This document shows, in pieces, positions 26,049-34,283 of a stretch of 64,000 nucleotides of DNA. Numbering within the stretch: the first letter of the stretch is position 1; each line of letters begins with the position of its first letter. The notes beneath the pieces are model-generated. The model worked only from the letters and a program-made list of their open reading frames with translations. It had not been told where the DNA came from and did no database searches. The DNA comes from Dyadobacter sp. CY356. GTDB lineage: Bacteria; Bacteroidota; Bacteroidia; Cytophagales; Spirosomataceae. The stretch covers positions 434,001 through 498,000 of the forward strand of contig NZ_JAJTSZ010000005.1 of NCBI RefSeq assembly GCF_021440195.1, in the 5' to 3' direction. The position numbers and the translations under genes were made by a program.

Positions 26049-26915
26049 ATGATTGATCAAAATACAAAAGTAGAAAAAAAACGGATAAGCATTTTAGGTT
26101 GTGGATGGCTGGGCTTTCCCTTAGCTCAACGATTGATAGGTGACGATATTTCATCACAGGTCAAAGGAAGTACAACTTCTGCGGATAAGATTGAAACATT
26201 TAAAGCATCAGGAATTGAAGGATTTTTGTTCAATCTGAACCCGGAAATTTCGGGGAATGGTGATGATATAAAGTCTTTTTTTGACTGTGATACTTTAATT
26301 ATTTCTATCCCTCCAAGATTATCAAAAAATGAACCTGACTTTCATCCAAGACAAATTCTGTCGGTTATTGAACATATAAAAAATTCTACAATTACAGAGA
26401 TTTTATATATCAGTTCAACCAGTATTTATCCTGATTTAAACCGTATCGTTATAGAAAGTGATGTAGTTTCACCGGAACAATCTCCTTCACCGGCCATGGT
26501 TGAAGCTGAAAATCTATTGATAAATCTTCGGGGAAAAATTAATGTTTCAATTTTACGTCACGGAGGGTTATTGGGCTATAATCGGATTCCGGGAAAATAT
26601 GTGAAAGGACAAAAAGATATGACAACCGGCTCAATCCCGGTCAATTATATTCACCGGGATGATTCGGTAGAAATCATTACAGCCATTCTAAAAAAGGGTG
26701 TGGTCAATGAAACTTTCAACATTGTAGCTCCTCTACATCCCATCAGAAAGGAAATCTATATTAAATCATGCACACAATTTGGCTGGGAAGCACCAACGTT
26801 TCAGGAGCCGGAAAACAGGCCCGATTTTAAAATTATATCTGCTGAAAAATTAAATTTATTCTATGATATTAATTTTAAATTTCCAGATCCTTTGCAGTTT
26901 TTTTATGAAGAGTAA
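26049..26915 (+). CDS. SDR/NAD-dependent epimerase-like protein (YeeZ type)
   Basis: A 288-residue Rossmann protein. The dinucleotide-binding loop is ILGCGWLGFPLAQRL near residues 14-28, typical of YeeZ-like atypical short-chain dehydrogenases. YISSTSIYPDL sits where the catalytic Ser/Tyr region lies in extended SDRs, and VNYIHRDD follows as in sugar epimerases. The canonical YxxxK is not obvious, so the chemistry is uncertain. Its ATG is only 18 bp from that of gldB, on the other strand. It ends in a bidirectional hairpin. The substrate is unknown. Confidence 0.78.
   Translation: MIDQNTKVEKKRISILGCGWLGFPLAQRLIGDDISSQVKGSTTSADKIETFKASGIEGFLFNLNPEISGNGDDIKSFFDCDTLIISIPPRLSKNEPDFHPRQILSVIEHIKNSTITEILYISSTSIYPDLNRIVIESDVVSPEQSPSPAMVEAENLLINLRGKINVSILRHGGLLGYNRIPGKYVKGQKDMTTGSIPVNYIHRDDSVEIITAILKKGVVNETFNIVAPLHPIRKEIYIKSCTQFGWEAPTFQEPENRPDFKIISAEKLNLFYDINFKFPDPLQFFYEE
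26065..26072 (-). promoter_or_regulatory. Putative -7 box of gldB
   Basis: The minus strand reads TACTTTTG, an exact TAnnTTTG, 34 bp upstream of the gldB ATG. It lies inside the first codons of the divergent SDR gene, so the two transcripts would overlap. No clear -33 TTG is seen. Confidence 0.4.
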
Positions 26916-26942
26916 ATAATAAAAACCAACCAGTTTTTCAAT

Positions 26943-26978
26943 AAAAAATCCGTGAGAAACGTCCCACAGATTTTTTAT
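26943..26978. terminator. Bidirectional terminator
   Basis: AAAAAATC and GATTTTTT arms with an inner GTG/CAC pairing enclose a short loop. They lie between the convergent SDR and TlpA-like genes and give U runs in both directions. Confidence 0.75.
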
Positions 26979-26998
26979 TTACCAATATTTTCAATCAA

Positions 26999-28150
26999 CT
27001 ACTGCATCCCCAAAAGCTCCGTCAGTTTGGCTTCCAGCGCAGGTCCGCGAAGATTTTTTGCTATAACTTTTCCTTCTTTATCCAACAAATAAGTCTGCGG
27101 AATTGCACTTACACCATAAGTCTGGGCTACAACAGAATTCCAGAATTTAAGGTCTGAACCGTGAATCCACGTCAGGTTATCTTTCTTAATAGCCGCTTTC
27201 CAGGCATTTGCTTCTTTGTCAAGCGAAACGCCGTAAATATCAAAACCTTTGCTTTTGAACTTGTCATACATACGAACCACATTCGGGTTTTCCATACGAC
27301 AAGGGCCACACCAGGAGGCCCAAAAATCAATTAAAACAAATTTTCCGCGCAGGGAAGAAAGTGCAACTGGTTTTCCTTCCGGATCATTCAATGTAAAATC
27401 CGGTGCTTCATCACCAACAGAAATGCCTTTGATCCTTTTAATCTGACCAATAAATGCTTCTGCCAGTTTTGGCGTAGGTTTCACATTTTCAAATTTTTTG
27501 GCTACTTCCTGCAACATAGGAAGATCGGTTTCTGGATTTAAAAAGTTATTTGCCGCAAAAATTGCAACCAGCGATGTTCCCATTTCCGGGATTAACGCTT
27601 TAATTTTAGTTACCTGTTCCTGCTCCGCTCCCTGGTATGCTTTCTGAATTTCCTGGATTTTCTTGGCATCCTTTTTTGCTTCTGCCTTGGCATATTCATC
27701 GTTCCAGACAGCCACTTTCGCGCCCATGCTACGGTTTATATCCACTAGCTTAGCATAATAGTCCATATTTTTTGAACCCGTAATTTCTACTTTTCCCGGA
27801 TTTCCTTTACTGTCTTTGTCAAATCCATCAGCAACAATATTGAAAGTCTCTCCACCTTCCGAAAGCAAAACAATTTTTTGGCGATCAGCAATATTCAGCA
27901 AATAAAAACTGCCACCATCTTTTTCCAATCCCTTAATTGTAAAAGAGCCGTCAGCAGACATTTTCGCCGAATCCAGTTTTATAGCCGTTCCGGTTACCAA
28001 AGATTGACTTAACAATACTTTTTCACCCGCCGAGCCATTTTTAACTTTTCCGTTAATCGTAAAACTTTTAGGAGATATCTGGGCCATTACGGAGACACCC
28101 GTTAAGGCCAATCCTAAGATTAAAAAGCCGGTTTTAATGCGTTTCTTCAT
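26999..28150 (-). CDS. TlpA-like thioredoxin with DUF4369 N-terminal domain
   Basis: A 383-residue exported protein from ATG 28150 (signal ending GVSVMAQ). The N-terminal part (about 25-135) is a DUF4369 beta domain (FTINGKVKNGSAGEKVLL), a helical linker follows, and the C-terminal 140 residues form an AhpC/TSA-type thioredoxin domain with LIDFWASWCGPCRMENP. The CGPC pair makes it a likely periplasmic thiol-disulfide reductase, for example in cytochrome c maturation or oxidative-damage repair. The cis-Pro segment is SAIPQTYLLD. A TTG at 28165 is a less likely start. Confidence 0.9.
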   Translation of the reverse strand: MKKRIKTGFLILGLALTGVSVMAQISPKSFTINGKVKNGSAGEKVLLSQSLVTGTAIKLDSAKMSADGSFTIKGLEKDGGSFYLLNIADRQKIVLLSEGGETFNIVADGFDKDSKGNPGKVEITGSKNMDYYAKLVDINRSMGAKVAVWNDEYAKAEAKKDAKKIQEIQKAYQGAEQEQVTKIKALIPEMGTSLVAIFAANNFLNPETDLPMLQEVAKKFENVKPTPKLAEAFIGQIKRIKGISVGDEAPDFTLNDPEGKPVALSSLRGKFVLIDFWASWCGPCRMENPNVVRMYDKFKSKGFDIYGVSLDKEANAWKAAIKKDNLTWIHGSDLKFWNSVVAQTYGVSAIPQTYLLDKEGKVIAKNLRGPALEAKLTELLGMQ

Positions 28151-28190
28151 AATTTCCTTTGTCAATATTCTCCAATGTAAAGTGTATTGA

Positions 28191-29684
28191 TTATAACTTC
28201 GCTGCCAGCAACTGGTTTACCATCTTTGGATCCGCAGCCCCGTTCGATTTTTTCATGATCTCTCCCACAAATAAACCTAACAGACCTTTTTTACCTTTCC
28301 GGTAAGCTGCAACCTTATCCGGCATTGACGCAATAACCTCATCTACCAACGATTCCAACTCATTTGTATTGCTGTTTTGCAGCCAGTTATTTGTTGTCGC
28401 AATTTCTTTTGGCGAACGTTCCGGCTCATTCAAAAGAATCGGAAATATTTTTTGTGTGGCAACAGAATTACTGATCAGGTTTGTTTCTGTCAGCTCAATC
28501 AGTTCGGCTAAAATCTGTGCTGAAATCGGGAACGACTCAGTGTTTCCATCATGCTCATTCACATACGATTTCACAGAACCCATCAGCCAGTTGGATGCCG
28601 CTTTGTAAGCGGATGTTCTGGCACAAACAGCTTCGAAATATTCGGCCATTTCTTTGGTATCCGTTAAAACCAACGCATCATAAACCGGAACACCGTAAAC
28701 ATTTGTGAATTTCTCCCGTAACGCCTGCGGCAAAGCTGGCATTGCTTCCGTAATTTCACTTAACCATTGTTCCGAAATAACGACAGGACTTAAATCCGGA
28801 TCCGGGAAATAACGATAATCATTCATCGTTTCCTTTACGCGCATTCCGTATGTCTTTCCGCTTTCGACATCAAACATCCGGGTTTCCTGATGAATGGTTT
28901 CACCGTTTTCAAGCATCGAAATCTGGCGGCGTGTTTCAAAGTTGATCGCACGCATCATATTCCGGATCGAGTTCATATTCTTCACCTCCACCTTCGTCCC
29001 CAGTTTTGTTTCACCTTTTTTACGAAGCGAAACGTTCACATCACAACGAAGCGAACCTTCTTCCATATTTCCGTCACTGATATCCAGATAACGCACCAAA
29101 CGTCGGATCTCAGTAACAAAAGCACCCGTTTCTTCCGCCGATCTCAAATCCGGTTCGGAAACCATTTCTACCAACGGAGTTCCTGCTCTGTTATAATCCA
29201 GTAACGTGTCTGTATCACTTCCATCATGAACGGATTTTCCGGCATCTTCTTCCAAATGAATATGATGAAAACGAATGTATTTTTCATATAACTTTCCATC
29301 ACTTCCTTTTACAGAAATCGTAATTCCGCCATTTTCGCAGATTGGTTTTTTATCCTGAGAAATCTGGTACCCTTTCGGAAGATCCGGATAGAAATAATTT
29401 TTTCTATCAAAAATTGTACGTCTGCTAATAGAACATCCCAAAGCAAGTCCCATACGAACTGCATATTCAACTGCTTTTTTATTCAGTTTGGGTAAAGTTC
29501 CCGGTAACGCCAACGTTAATGGCCCTATATTGGTATTGGGTTCAGCCCCAAAACGGTTCAGGTCCTGAGCGAATAATTTCGATTCTGTTAATAGCTGGCA
29601 ATGTACCTCAAGACCTATTACCGTTTCGTAAGTGGCAATAAGTTCTTCGGTCAGCTCCGTTGGATTGAGTATGCTTTCGGTCAT
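28191..29684 (-). CDS. gatB: Aspartyl/glutamyl-tRNA(Asn/Gln) amidotransferase subunit B
   Basis: A 497-residue GatB. Conserved segments include YETVIGLEVHCQLLTESKLF at the N-terminus, FYPDLPKGYQISQ, HLEEDAGKS, DYNRAGTPLVEMVSEPD and the C-terminal GatB/YqeY domain (AYRKGKKGLLGLFVGEIMKK). With GatA and GatC it turns misacylated Glu-tRNA(Gln) or Asp-tRNA(Asn) into the correct species, using ammonia from glutamine. GatA and GatC genes are not in the window. It lies 40 bp upstream of the TlpA-like gene on the same strand. Confidence 0.96.
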   Translation of the reverse strand: MTESILNPTELTEELIATYETVIGLEVHCQLLTESKLFAQDLNRFGAEPNTNIGPLTLALPGTLPKLNKKAVEYAVRMGLALGCSISRRTIFDRKNYFYPDLPKGYQISQDKKPICENGGITISVKGSDGKLYEKYIRFHHIHLEEDAGKSVHDGSDTDTLLDYNRAGTPLVEMVSEPDLRSAEETGAFVTEIRRLVRYLDISDGNMEEGSLRCDVNVSLRKKGETKLGTKVEVKNMNSIRNMMRAINFETRRQISMLENGETIHQETRMFDVESGKTYGMRVKETMNDYRYFPDPDLSPVVISEQWLSEITEAMPALPQALREKFTNVYGVPVYDALVLTDTKEMAEYFEAVCARTSAYKAASNWLMGSVKSYVNEHDGNTESFPISAQILAELIELTETNLISNSVATQKIFPILLNEPERSPKEIATTNNWLQNSNTNELESLVDEVIASMPDKVAAYRKGKKGLLGLFVGEIMKKSNGAADPKMVNQLLAAKL

Positions 29685-29704
29685 GTTGGTTCAAAATTCT
29701 AAGG

Positions 29705-29712
29705 CAAAGATA
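29705..29712 (-). promoter_or_regulatory. Putative -7 box of gatB
   Basis: Minus-strand TATCTTTG, 20 bp upstream of the gatB ATG, matches TAnnTTTG exactly. It directly follows the terminator hairpin of the upstream cytochrome gene. No -33 TTG is evident. Confidence 0.4.
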
Positions 29713-29713
29713 C

Positions 29714-29750
29714 AAAAACGGGTCGTCCAGCATATGAACGACCCGTTTTT
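29714..29750 (-). terminator. Terminator of the cytochrome c gene
   Basis: Perfect 13-base arms AAAAACGGGTCGT and ACGACCCGTTTTT with an 11-base loop, 26 bp past the cytochrome stop. The T run closes the stem on either strand; the position fits minus-strand termination. Confidence 0.88.
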
Positions 29751-29776
29751 TCTATAATAAACTGCGTTAAATCAAC

Positions 29777-30346
29777 TTATAACGAGTTTATCCAGTTTGC
29801 AATCACAGCGATATCTGCTTTTGGAACGTGCGCCATCGGAGCCATTGGAGGGTAACCAGGCCAGTGTTCAGGCTTTGGAGCATGAACCAGTTCAACAATC
29901 TGATCTACTGAATATTTCTTTTTGGCAACCTCAGCGTAAGGAGGGCCGATAATTTTGTCATAAGGATTGTGGCAAGCCAAACATGCGTGCTTGTTCAACA
30001 AAGCTGATACATCAGCAGGCACAGGCTTGCGTTTTGGTTTTGCATCGGCGGCCGGTTCCGCGGCCGGTGTTGCACCTTCAGCGGCTGGTACAGCCTTTGT
30101 TGTGTCTGTTGCTGCTGCCGGCGTAGTGGCAGCCGCAGGCGTTTTTTCTGTATCGTTTACAGGAGTATCTCTTTTTTCAGCCTGAAGAACTGTCAGCGCA
30201 GTTGCTTCGCGCGCTTTACTGCCTGTACCATAATAAGTATCGTATTTGGCTTTGTCTTCCTCAGAAGAACAGCCAATCCAGATTGAGGCAGCTATGGCAA
30301 TTGTTGCCAGAGAAGTAAATTTTTTAAGTGCCATTTTTTTAAACAT
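29777..30346 (-). CDS. c-type cytochrome lipoprotein
   Basis: A 189-residue lipoprotein. The signal ends in ASIWIGC (lipobox Cys), and an Ala/Pro/Thr-rich spacer (about 60-110) leads to a cytochrome c domain of about 80 residues. The heme motif is HACLACHNPYDK (CxxCH), and the distal Met is probably in YPPMAPMAH. The low-complexity linker would hold the heme domain away from the membrane. It probably donates or receives electrons in the periplasm; the partner is unknown. ATG 30346 and ATG 30334 are both possible. The domain resembles cytochrome c-551/552. Confidence 0.88.
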   Translation of the reverse strand: MFKKMALKKFTSLATIAIAASIWIGCSSEEDKAKYDTYYGTGSKAREATALTVLQAEKRDTPVNDTEKTPAAATTPAAATDTTKAVPAAEGATPAAEPAADAKPKRKPVPADVSALLNKHACLACHNPYDKIIGPPYAEVAKKKYSVDQIVELVHAPKPEHWPGYPPMAPMAHVPKADIAVIANWINSL

Positions 30347-30561
30347 ATTTAAAGTATTTCCGCCAGATTATCGGTTTAGTCGATTAATCACTACACGAAG
30401 AAAGCAAGTTTGTCTTAGATTTCCCTATTGTATATCATAAATCCTTATTTGCTGTAAATTTAATATTCGATTTAAAATTCTTATAATCAACAATTTAACA
30501 ACAAAATATTCAATTTAAATTCTTGAAATTTATTATTTATCTAAATTTTATTCGAAATATG

Positions 30562-30594
30562 TTTTTTAAATAATATGAAATCTTCTTACTTTTG
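30562..30594 (+). promoter_or_regulatory. Putative promoter of rpmG
   Basis: TACTTTTG at 30587-30594 is an exact TAnnTTTG, with a TTTT tract 19 bp upstream in place of TTTG. The predicted leader to the rpmG ATG is about 25 bases. Confidence 0.5.
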
Positions 30595-30623
30595 CAGTCC
30601 TATTTGTAAAACGATGTAAAGTA

Positions 30624-30806
30624 ATGGCTAAGAAAGGTAATAGAGTACAGGTTATATTGGAATGCACCGAACAGAAGACTACGGGTGTACCAGGAATGTC
30701 ACGTTACATAACGACAAAAAATCGGAAAAATACGCCAGGTCGTATGGAATTGAAAAAATTCAATTCTTTCCTAAGACGTTATACTCTTCACAAAGAGATT
30801 AAGTAA
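30624..30806 (+). CDS. rpmG: 50S ribosomal protein L33
   Basis: A 60-residue L33 ([38 protein letters not shown]). It has a single Cys and lacks the two CxxC pairs, so it is the zinc-independent form. It binds the large subunit near the E site. In many Bacteroidota it follows rpmB, but here rpmB is about 28 kb away on the other strand. The DUF4295 gene follows in the usual position. Confidence 0.96.
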   Translation: MAKKGNRVQVILECTEQKTTGVPGMSRYITTKNRKNTPGRMELKKFNSFLRRYTLHKEIK

Positions 30807-30899
30807 TTACTTTCAATGTTTGCCGTCCGAGAGGTTGGTAATATGTCGTAATTACAATAGCATTTAATATATACAATAACATATTAACTATATACAGAC

Positions 30900-31052
30900 A
30901 TGGCAAAGAAAGTAGTTGCTACCCTGAAAAAAGAAGGCGGTAAATCATTTGCCAAAGTGATTAAAGCCGTTAAGTCTCCAAAAACAGGAGCCTGGACCTT
31001 CAAAGAAGAAATGGTGCCTATCGATGGCGTACAAGGTGCCCTTAAAAACTAA
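30900..31052 (+). CDS. DUF4295 small protein
   Basis: A 50-residue basic protein, MAKKVVATLKKEGGKSFAKV followed by a Lys-rich body and ending GALKN. It matches the DUF4295 family, which in Bacteroidota sits between rpmG and ftsY and is thought to be ribosome-associated on the basis of that conserved context. It lies 93 bp behind rpmG and ends before a strong terminator. Confidence 0.88.
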   Translation: MAKKVVATLKKEGGKSFAKVIKAVKSPKTGAWTFKEEMVPIDGVQGALKN

Positions 31053-31099
31053 GGTGATTTTTCCCTTATGTTTCAAAGGTTTTGATATTAGATTGCCCG

Positions 31100-31127
31100 A
31101 AAAGTCCCTATAGGGACTTTTTTGTTT
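31100..31127 (+). terminator. Terminator of the rpmG-DUF4295 unit
   Basis: A 22-bp perfect palindrome, AAAAGTCCCTA then TAGGGACTTTT (31100-31121), is followed by TTGTTTT. It separates rpmG-DUF4295 from ftsY, which therefore needs its own promoter. Confidence 0.88.
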
Positions 31128-31168
31128 TATTTTTGGGTTGTAAAAACATTCATGCAAGAGTAATGTGA

Positions 31169-31176
31169 TACTTTTG
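31169..31176 (+). promoter_or_regulatory. Putative -7 box of ftsY
   Basis: TACTTTTG matches TAnnTTTG, 41 bp before the ftsY ATG and downstream of the preceding terminator. A second exact box (TATTTTTG, 31128-31135) sits nearer the hairpin. Neither has a clear -33. Confidence 0.4.
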
Positions 31177-31217
31177 GCATACTAACAAAATTAGATTTTT
31201 AACCTACACATCTGACT

Positions 31218-32177
31218 ATGAGTTTATTTGGGTTTTTTTCAAAAGAAAAAAAAGAGACGCTTGATAAGGGTCTTGAAAAAACCAAAGATAGTTTCTTCGG
31301 CAAACTTTCACGCGCAATAGTAGGGAAGACCACTATTGACGAAGATGTGCTCGACGAACTTGAAGATATTCTTGTCAGCTCAGATGTTGGTGTTGAAACA
31401 ACTGTAAAAATTATCAAGCGTATTGAGGAGCGCGTCGCAAGAGACAAATACGCAACGACGGCAGAACTTGATATCATTCTTCGTGAAGAAATTGCTTCGC
31501 TTCTTACGGAAAATAAATCTGTTGATGTTACTGATAGTTTCGAAACAGAACATTTACCGAAGCCATACGTAATCATGGTGGTTGGTGTAAATGGCGTTGG
31601 AAAAACGACTACCATTGGAAAACTTGCACATCAGTTTCATTCCCGCGGCCACAAAGTTGTGCTGGGTGCGGCGGATACCTTCCGTGCAGCGGCTGTTGAA
31701 CAATTAAAACTTTGGGGGAAACGTGTAGACGTACCTGTGATTGATCATGGGATGAATACGGATCCTTCGGCCGTTGCTTATGACGCTTTGAAACGCGGAA
31801 TGGAAATCAAGGCTGATGTGATCATTATCGATACTGCCGGACGATTGCATACCAAAGTTAATCTGATGAACGAGCTTTCGAAAATCAAACGCGTGATGCA
31901 GAAAATCATCCCGGATGCGCCTCATGAAGTTCTTTTGGTACTTGACGGAAGCACTGGTCAAAATGCTGTAATTCAGGCACGTGAGTTTACAAAGGTTGCT
32001 GAAATTTCAGCCCTGGCTATCACCAAACTTGACGGAACAGCAAAAGGTGGCGTAGTGATCGGGATATCTGACGAATTCAAAATTCCAATCAAATATATTG
32101 GTGTAGGTGAGAAAATGGAAGATTTACAGGTTTTTGACAGAAGTGAATTTGTTGATTCTTTGTTTAAGAAGATCTGA
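31218..32177 (+). CDS. ftsY: Signal recognition particle receptor FtsY
   Basis: A 319-residue SRP GTPase with a short N domain (about 15-100) and the G domain after it. G motifs are GVNGVGKTTTIGKLA, DTFRAAAVEQL, IIDTAGRLHT and TKLDGTAKGG, with GVGEKMEDLQVFD at the end. There is no long acidic A domain, as usual in Bacteroidota. It docks ribosome/SRP complexes at the membrane for cotranslational insertion. A membrane-protein gene starts 2 bp past its stop. Confidence 0.96.
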   Translation: MSLFGFFSKEKKETLDKGLEKTKDSFFGKLSRAIVGKTTIDEDVLDELEDILVSSDVGVETTVKIIKRIEERVARDKYATTAELDIILREEIASLLTENKSVDVTDSFETEHLPKPYVIMVVGVNGVGKTTTIGKLAHQFHSRGHKVVLGAADTFRAAAVEQLKLWGKRVDVPVIDHGMNTDPSAVAYDALKRGMEIKADVIIIDTAGRLHTKVNLMNELSKIKRVMQKIIPDAPHEVLLVLDGSTGQNAVIQAREFTKVAEISALAITKLDGTAKGGVVIGISDEFKIPIKYIGVGEKMEDLQVFDRSEFVDSLFKKI

Positions 32178-32179
32178 TA

Positions 32180-32809
32180 ATGACTAATGGTGAAACATTG
32201 TTTGTTGTAGCTTTCACCATGGTTCTTCTTTTAGGGCCATTTGCTCTCATGATTTATTTTTTGTTAAAACATAGCAAAGAAACCAATTCTATATTTTCCA
32301 CTCCACGTACTTTTCAAACTTCTGTTTTCGATTATTTCTTCTCGCTTGATATAATTTTCGGTGCGTATTTAGCTGTCATGGGCACCCTTATTTTTTCGTC
32401 GTTGATTAGAACAACTATTAGTGCTTTTACCGTTCATCACTGGTGGGTATATGTCACTTTCTTTACTGTTATAGGGATCATGATAGGCGGATCCTTTTAC
32501 ATCTTGTATCTTTCATTTAATTACTGGAAGCACACAAGAAATGTAATTCTTTCCTTTGAACCTGAAACCAAAACAATTTTTATCCAAACCCCTTCAAAGG
32601 AATATATTATCCGCGAACATGATATCAAAAAAGTAGAAGTTTTCACTAATGATAATTACAAAATGCCGTTTTGCTATTATCGTTTAAACTTTACAAGTGG
32701 TGAAGAATTAATTTTGACATCTAAAACCAAAGGCGTCCTTTGGATCTTTGAGTATTTTAATAAAATTCCGAGAGAAGAAATTATAAAACGATTTCCTATT
32801 ATTCGCTAA
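32180..32809 (+). CDS. Membrane protein of unknown function, three helices
   Basis: An unrecognised 209-residue protein with three predicted membrane helices (about 7-29, 58-80 and 92-115) and a beta-rich C-terminal cytoplasmic part (about 125-209, with VILSFEPETKTIFIQTP, EHDIKKVEVF and GEELILTSKT) that looks like a PH-like domain of the kind seen in bacterial membrane proteins. Its start is 2 bp after the ftsY stop, so the two are probably cotranscribed. That position does not prove a role in protein targeting. There are no catalytic motifs. Confidence 0.7.
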   Translation: MTNGETLFVVAFTMVLLLGPFALMIYFLLKHSKETNSIFSTPRTFQTSVFDYFFSLDIIFGAYLAVMGTLIFSSLIRTTISAFTVHHWWVYVTFFTVIGIMIGGSFYILYLSFNYWKHTRNVILSFEPETKTIFIQTPSKEYIIREHDIKKVEVFTNDNYKMPFCYYRLNFTSGEELILTSKTKGVLWIFEYFNKIPREEIIKRFPIIR

Positions 32810-32930
32810 TTTCGTTATTCCAAGAATTTTTCACGAACTTTGCACCCCGTTTGACCGTTCATTATCAACTACTTCACAGGAAACTTTTCTGACTTCCGGT
32901 TGCGTGATGAATTACTATTCAATAAAAATT

Positions 32931-32960
32931 AATAGCTAAAAGCTAACCGCCGATAGCTAC
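32931..32960. repeat. Heptad-period intergenic repeat (AGCTAAA/AGCTAAC type)
   Basis: A 30-bp tract of 7-bp units (AAGCTAA, CCGCCGA, TAGCTAC and a partial leading unit) ends 5 bp before the rimO ATG. Similar tracts occur near 8513, 47870 and 47961. Confidence 0.6.
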
Positions 32961-32965
32961 ATCTT

Positions 32966-34276
32966 ATGAAAACCAAAGGAATACGTACAAATAAAGTTAA
33001 TATTGTCACGCTTGGTTGCTCAAAAAACCTGGTTGACTCTGAAGTTTTATATACTCAATTAAAGGGAAACGGATTCGATGTAACACATGAATCAAAAAAG
33101 GATAATTCCCAGATTGTAGTCATTAATACCTGCGGTTTTATCGACAATGCCAAGGAAGAATCCATCAACACAATTCTTCGATATGCTGATGCAAAAGCAG
33201 CTGGAATTGTTGATAAAGTCTATGTAACAGGATGTTTATCTCATCGTTATAAGGACGAGCTTTCTGTTGAAATTCCGACGGTTGACGCCTGGTTTGGTAC
33301 CAATGAACTTCCACGTTTACTCAAAACGCTGAAAGCAGATTACAAACACGAACTTGTCGGAGAGCGTCTGCTCACAACGCCTACGCATTATGCCTACATG
33401 AAAATTGCCGAAGGCTGCGACAGACCTTGCAGTTTTTGTGCTATTCCTATTATGCGTGGAGGCCACGTTTCCCGCCCGATTGATGAATTGGTAAAGGAAG
33501 CAAAATCACTGGCCAAACGTGGAACTAAAGAATTAATTCTGATCGCCCAGGATCTTACTTATTACGGTCTGGATATTTATAAAAAAAGAAATCTATCCGA
33601 CTTAATGGCTCAACTTTCTGATGTTGAAGGCATTGAGTGGATCAGGTTACAGTATGCCTATCCGGCTGGTTTTCCAATGGACGTTCTGGATGTGATGAAG
33701 GAACGAAGCAATATTTGCAAATATCTGGATATGCCTTTGCAGTCAGGTTCATCTGAAATATTAAAATCCATGCGCAGAGGAATTTCCCGTGAGAAAACGG
33801 AATCTTTGATTTATTCTATTCGCGAGAAATTACCGGAAATCACCTTACGTACGACATTAATTGTTGGCCACCCGGGAGAAACAGAAGCACTTTTTGATGA
33901 AACCTATGAATTTGTTGAAAAAATGCGTTTTGACCGTTTGGGCGCTTTTCAGTATTCGCATGAGGACAATACGCATTCTTACTCCATGCCGGATGATATT
34001 CCTGCTGAAATCAAGCAGGAACGTGCTGATGCCATTATGGAATTACAACAAGGAATTTCTTTTGAATTAAATCAGCAGAAAATCGGCAATACCTACAAAG
34101 TTTTGTTTGACCGGATCGAAGGCGGGCATTTTATCGGCCGCACAGAATTTGATTCTCCCGAAGTTGATAATGAAGTGCTCGTTCCCGCAAGTCAGTATGT
34201 TCGTTTGGGAGATTTCGCCAATGTGAAAATCAATAATGCGGAGGAGTTTGATTTGTATGGGGATGTTGTTGTTTGA
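32966..34276 (+). CDS. rimO: Ribosomal protein S12 methylthiotransferase RimO
   Basis: A 436-residue radical-SAM enzyme. The N-terminal MTTase domain carries three cluster cysteines (LGCSKNLVDSE, NTCGFIDNAKEES, VTGCLSHR); the radical SAM motif is CDRPCSFCAIP (CxxxCxxC); a C-terminal TRAM domain (about 365-436) follows. It adds a methylthio group to an Asp of ribosomal protein S12. GFIDNAKEES distinguishes RimO from MiaB. It has a 156-bp leader region holding a heptad repeat, and its stop is 7 bp from that of a convergent nuclease gene. Confidence 0.95.
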   Translation: MKTKGIRTNKVNIVTLGCSKNLVDSEVLYTQLKGNGFDVTHESKKDNSQIVVINTCGFIDNAKEESINTILRYADAKAAGIVDKVYVTGCLSHRYKDELSVEIPTVDAWFGTNELPRLLKTLKADYKHELVGERLLTTPTHYAYMKIAEGCDRPCSFCAIPIMRGGHVSRPIDELVKEAKSLAKRGTKELILIAQDLTYYGLDIYKKRNLSDLMAQLSDVEGIEWIRLQYAYPAGFPMDVLDVMKERSNICKYLDMPLQSGSSEILKSMRRGISREKTESLIYSIREKLPEITLRTTLIVGHPGETEALFDETYEFVEKMRFDRLGAFQYSHEDNTHSYSMPDDIPAEIKQERADAIMELQQGISFELNQQKIGNTYKVLFDRIEGGHFIGRTEFDSPEVDNEVLVPASQYVRLGDFANVKINNAEEFDLYGDVVV

Positions 34277-34283
34277 TTAACTT

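Noticed and set aside
26031..26060. Longer gldB start at TTG 26060
   Set aside because: It would overlap the divergent SDR gene and displace the lipoprotein signal; ATG 26030 fits the lipobox and the -7 box.
29967..30185. Ala/Val-rich plus-strand frame opposite the cytochrome c linker
   Set aside because: It is the complement of the Ala/Pro/Thr-rich linker; low complexity, no start support.
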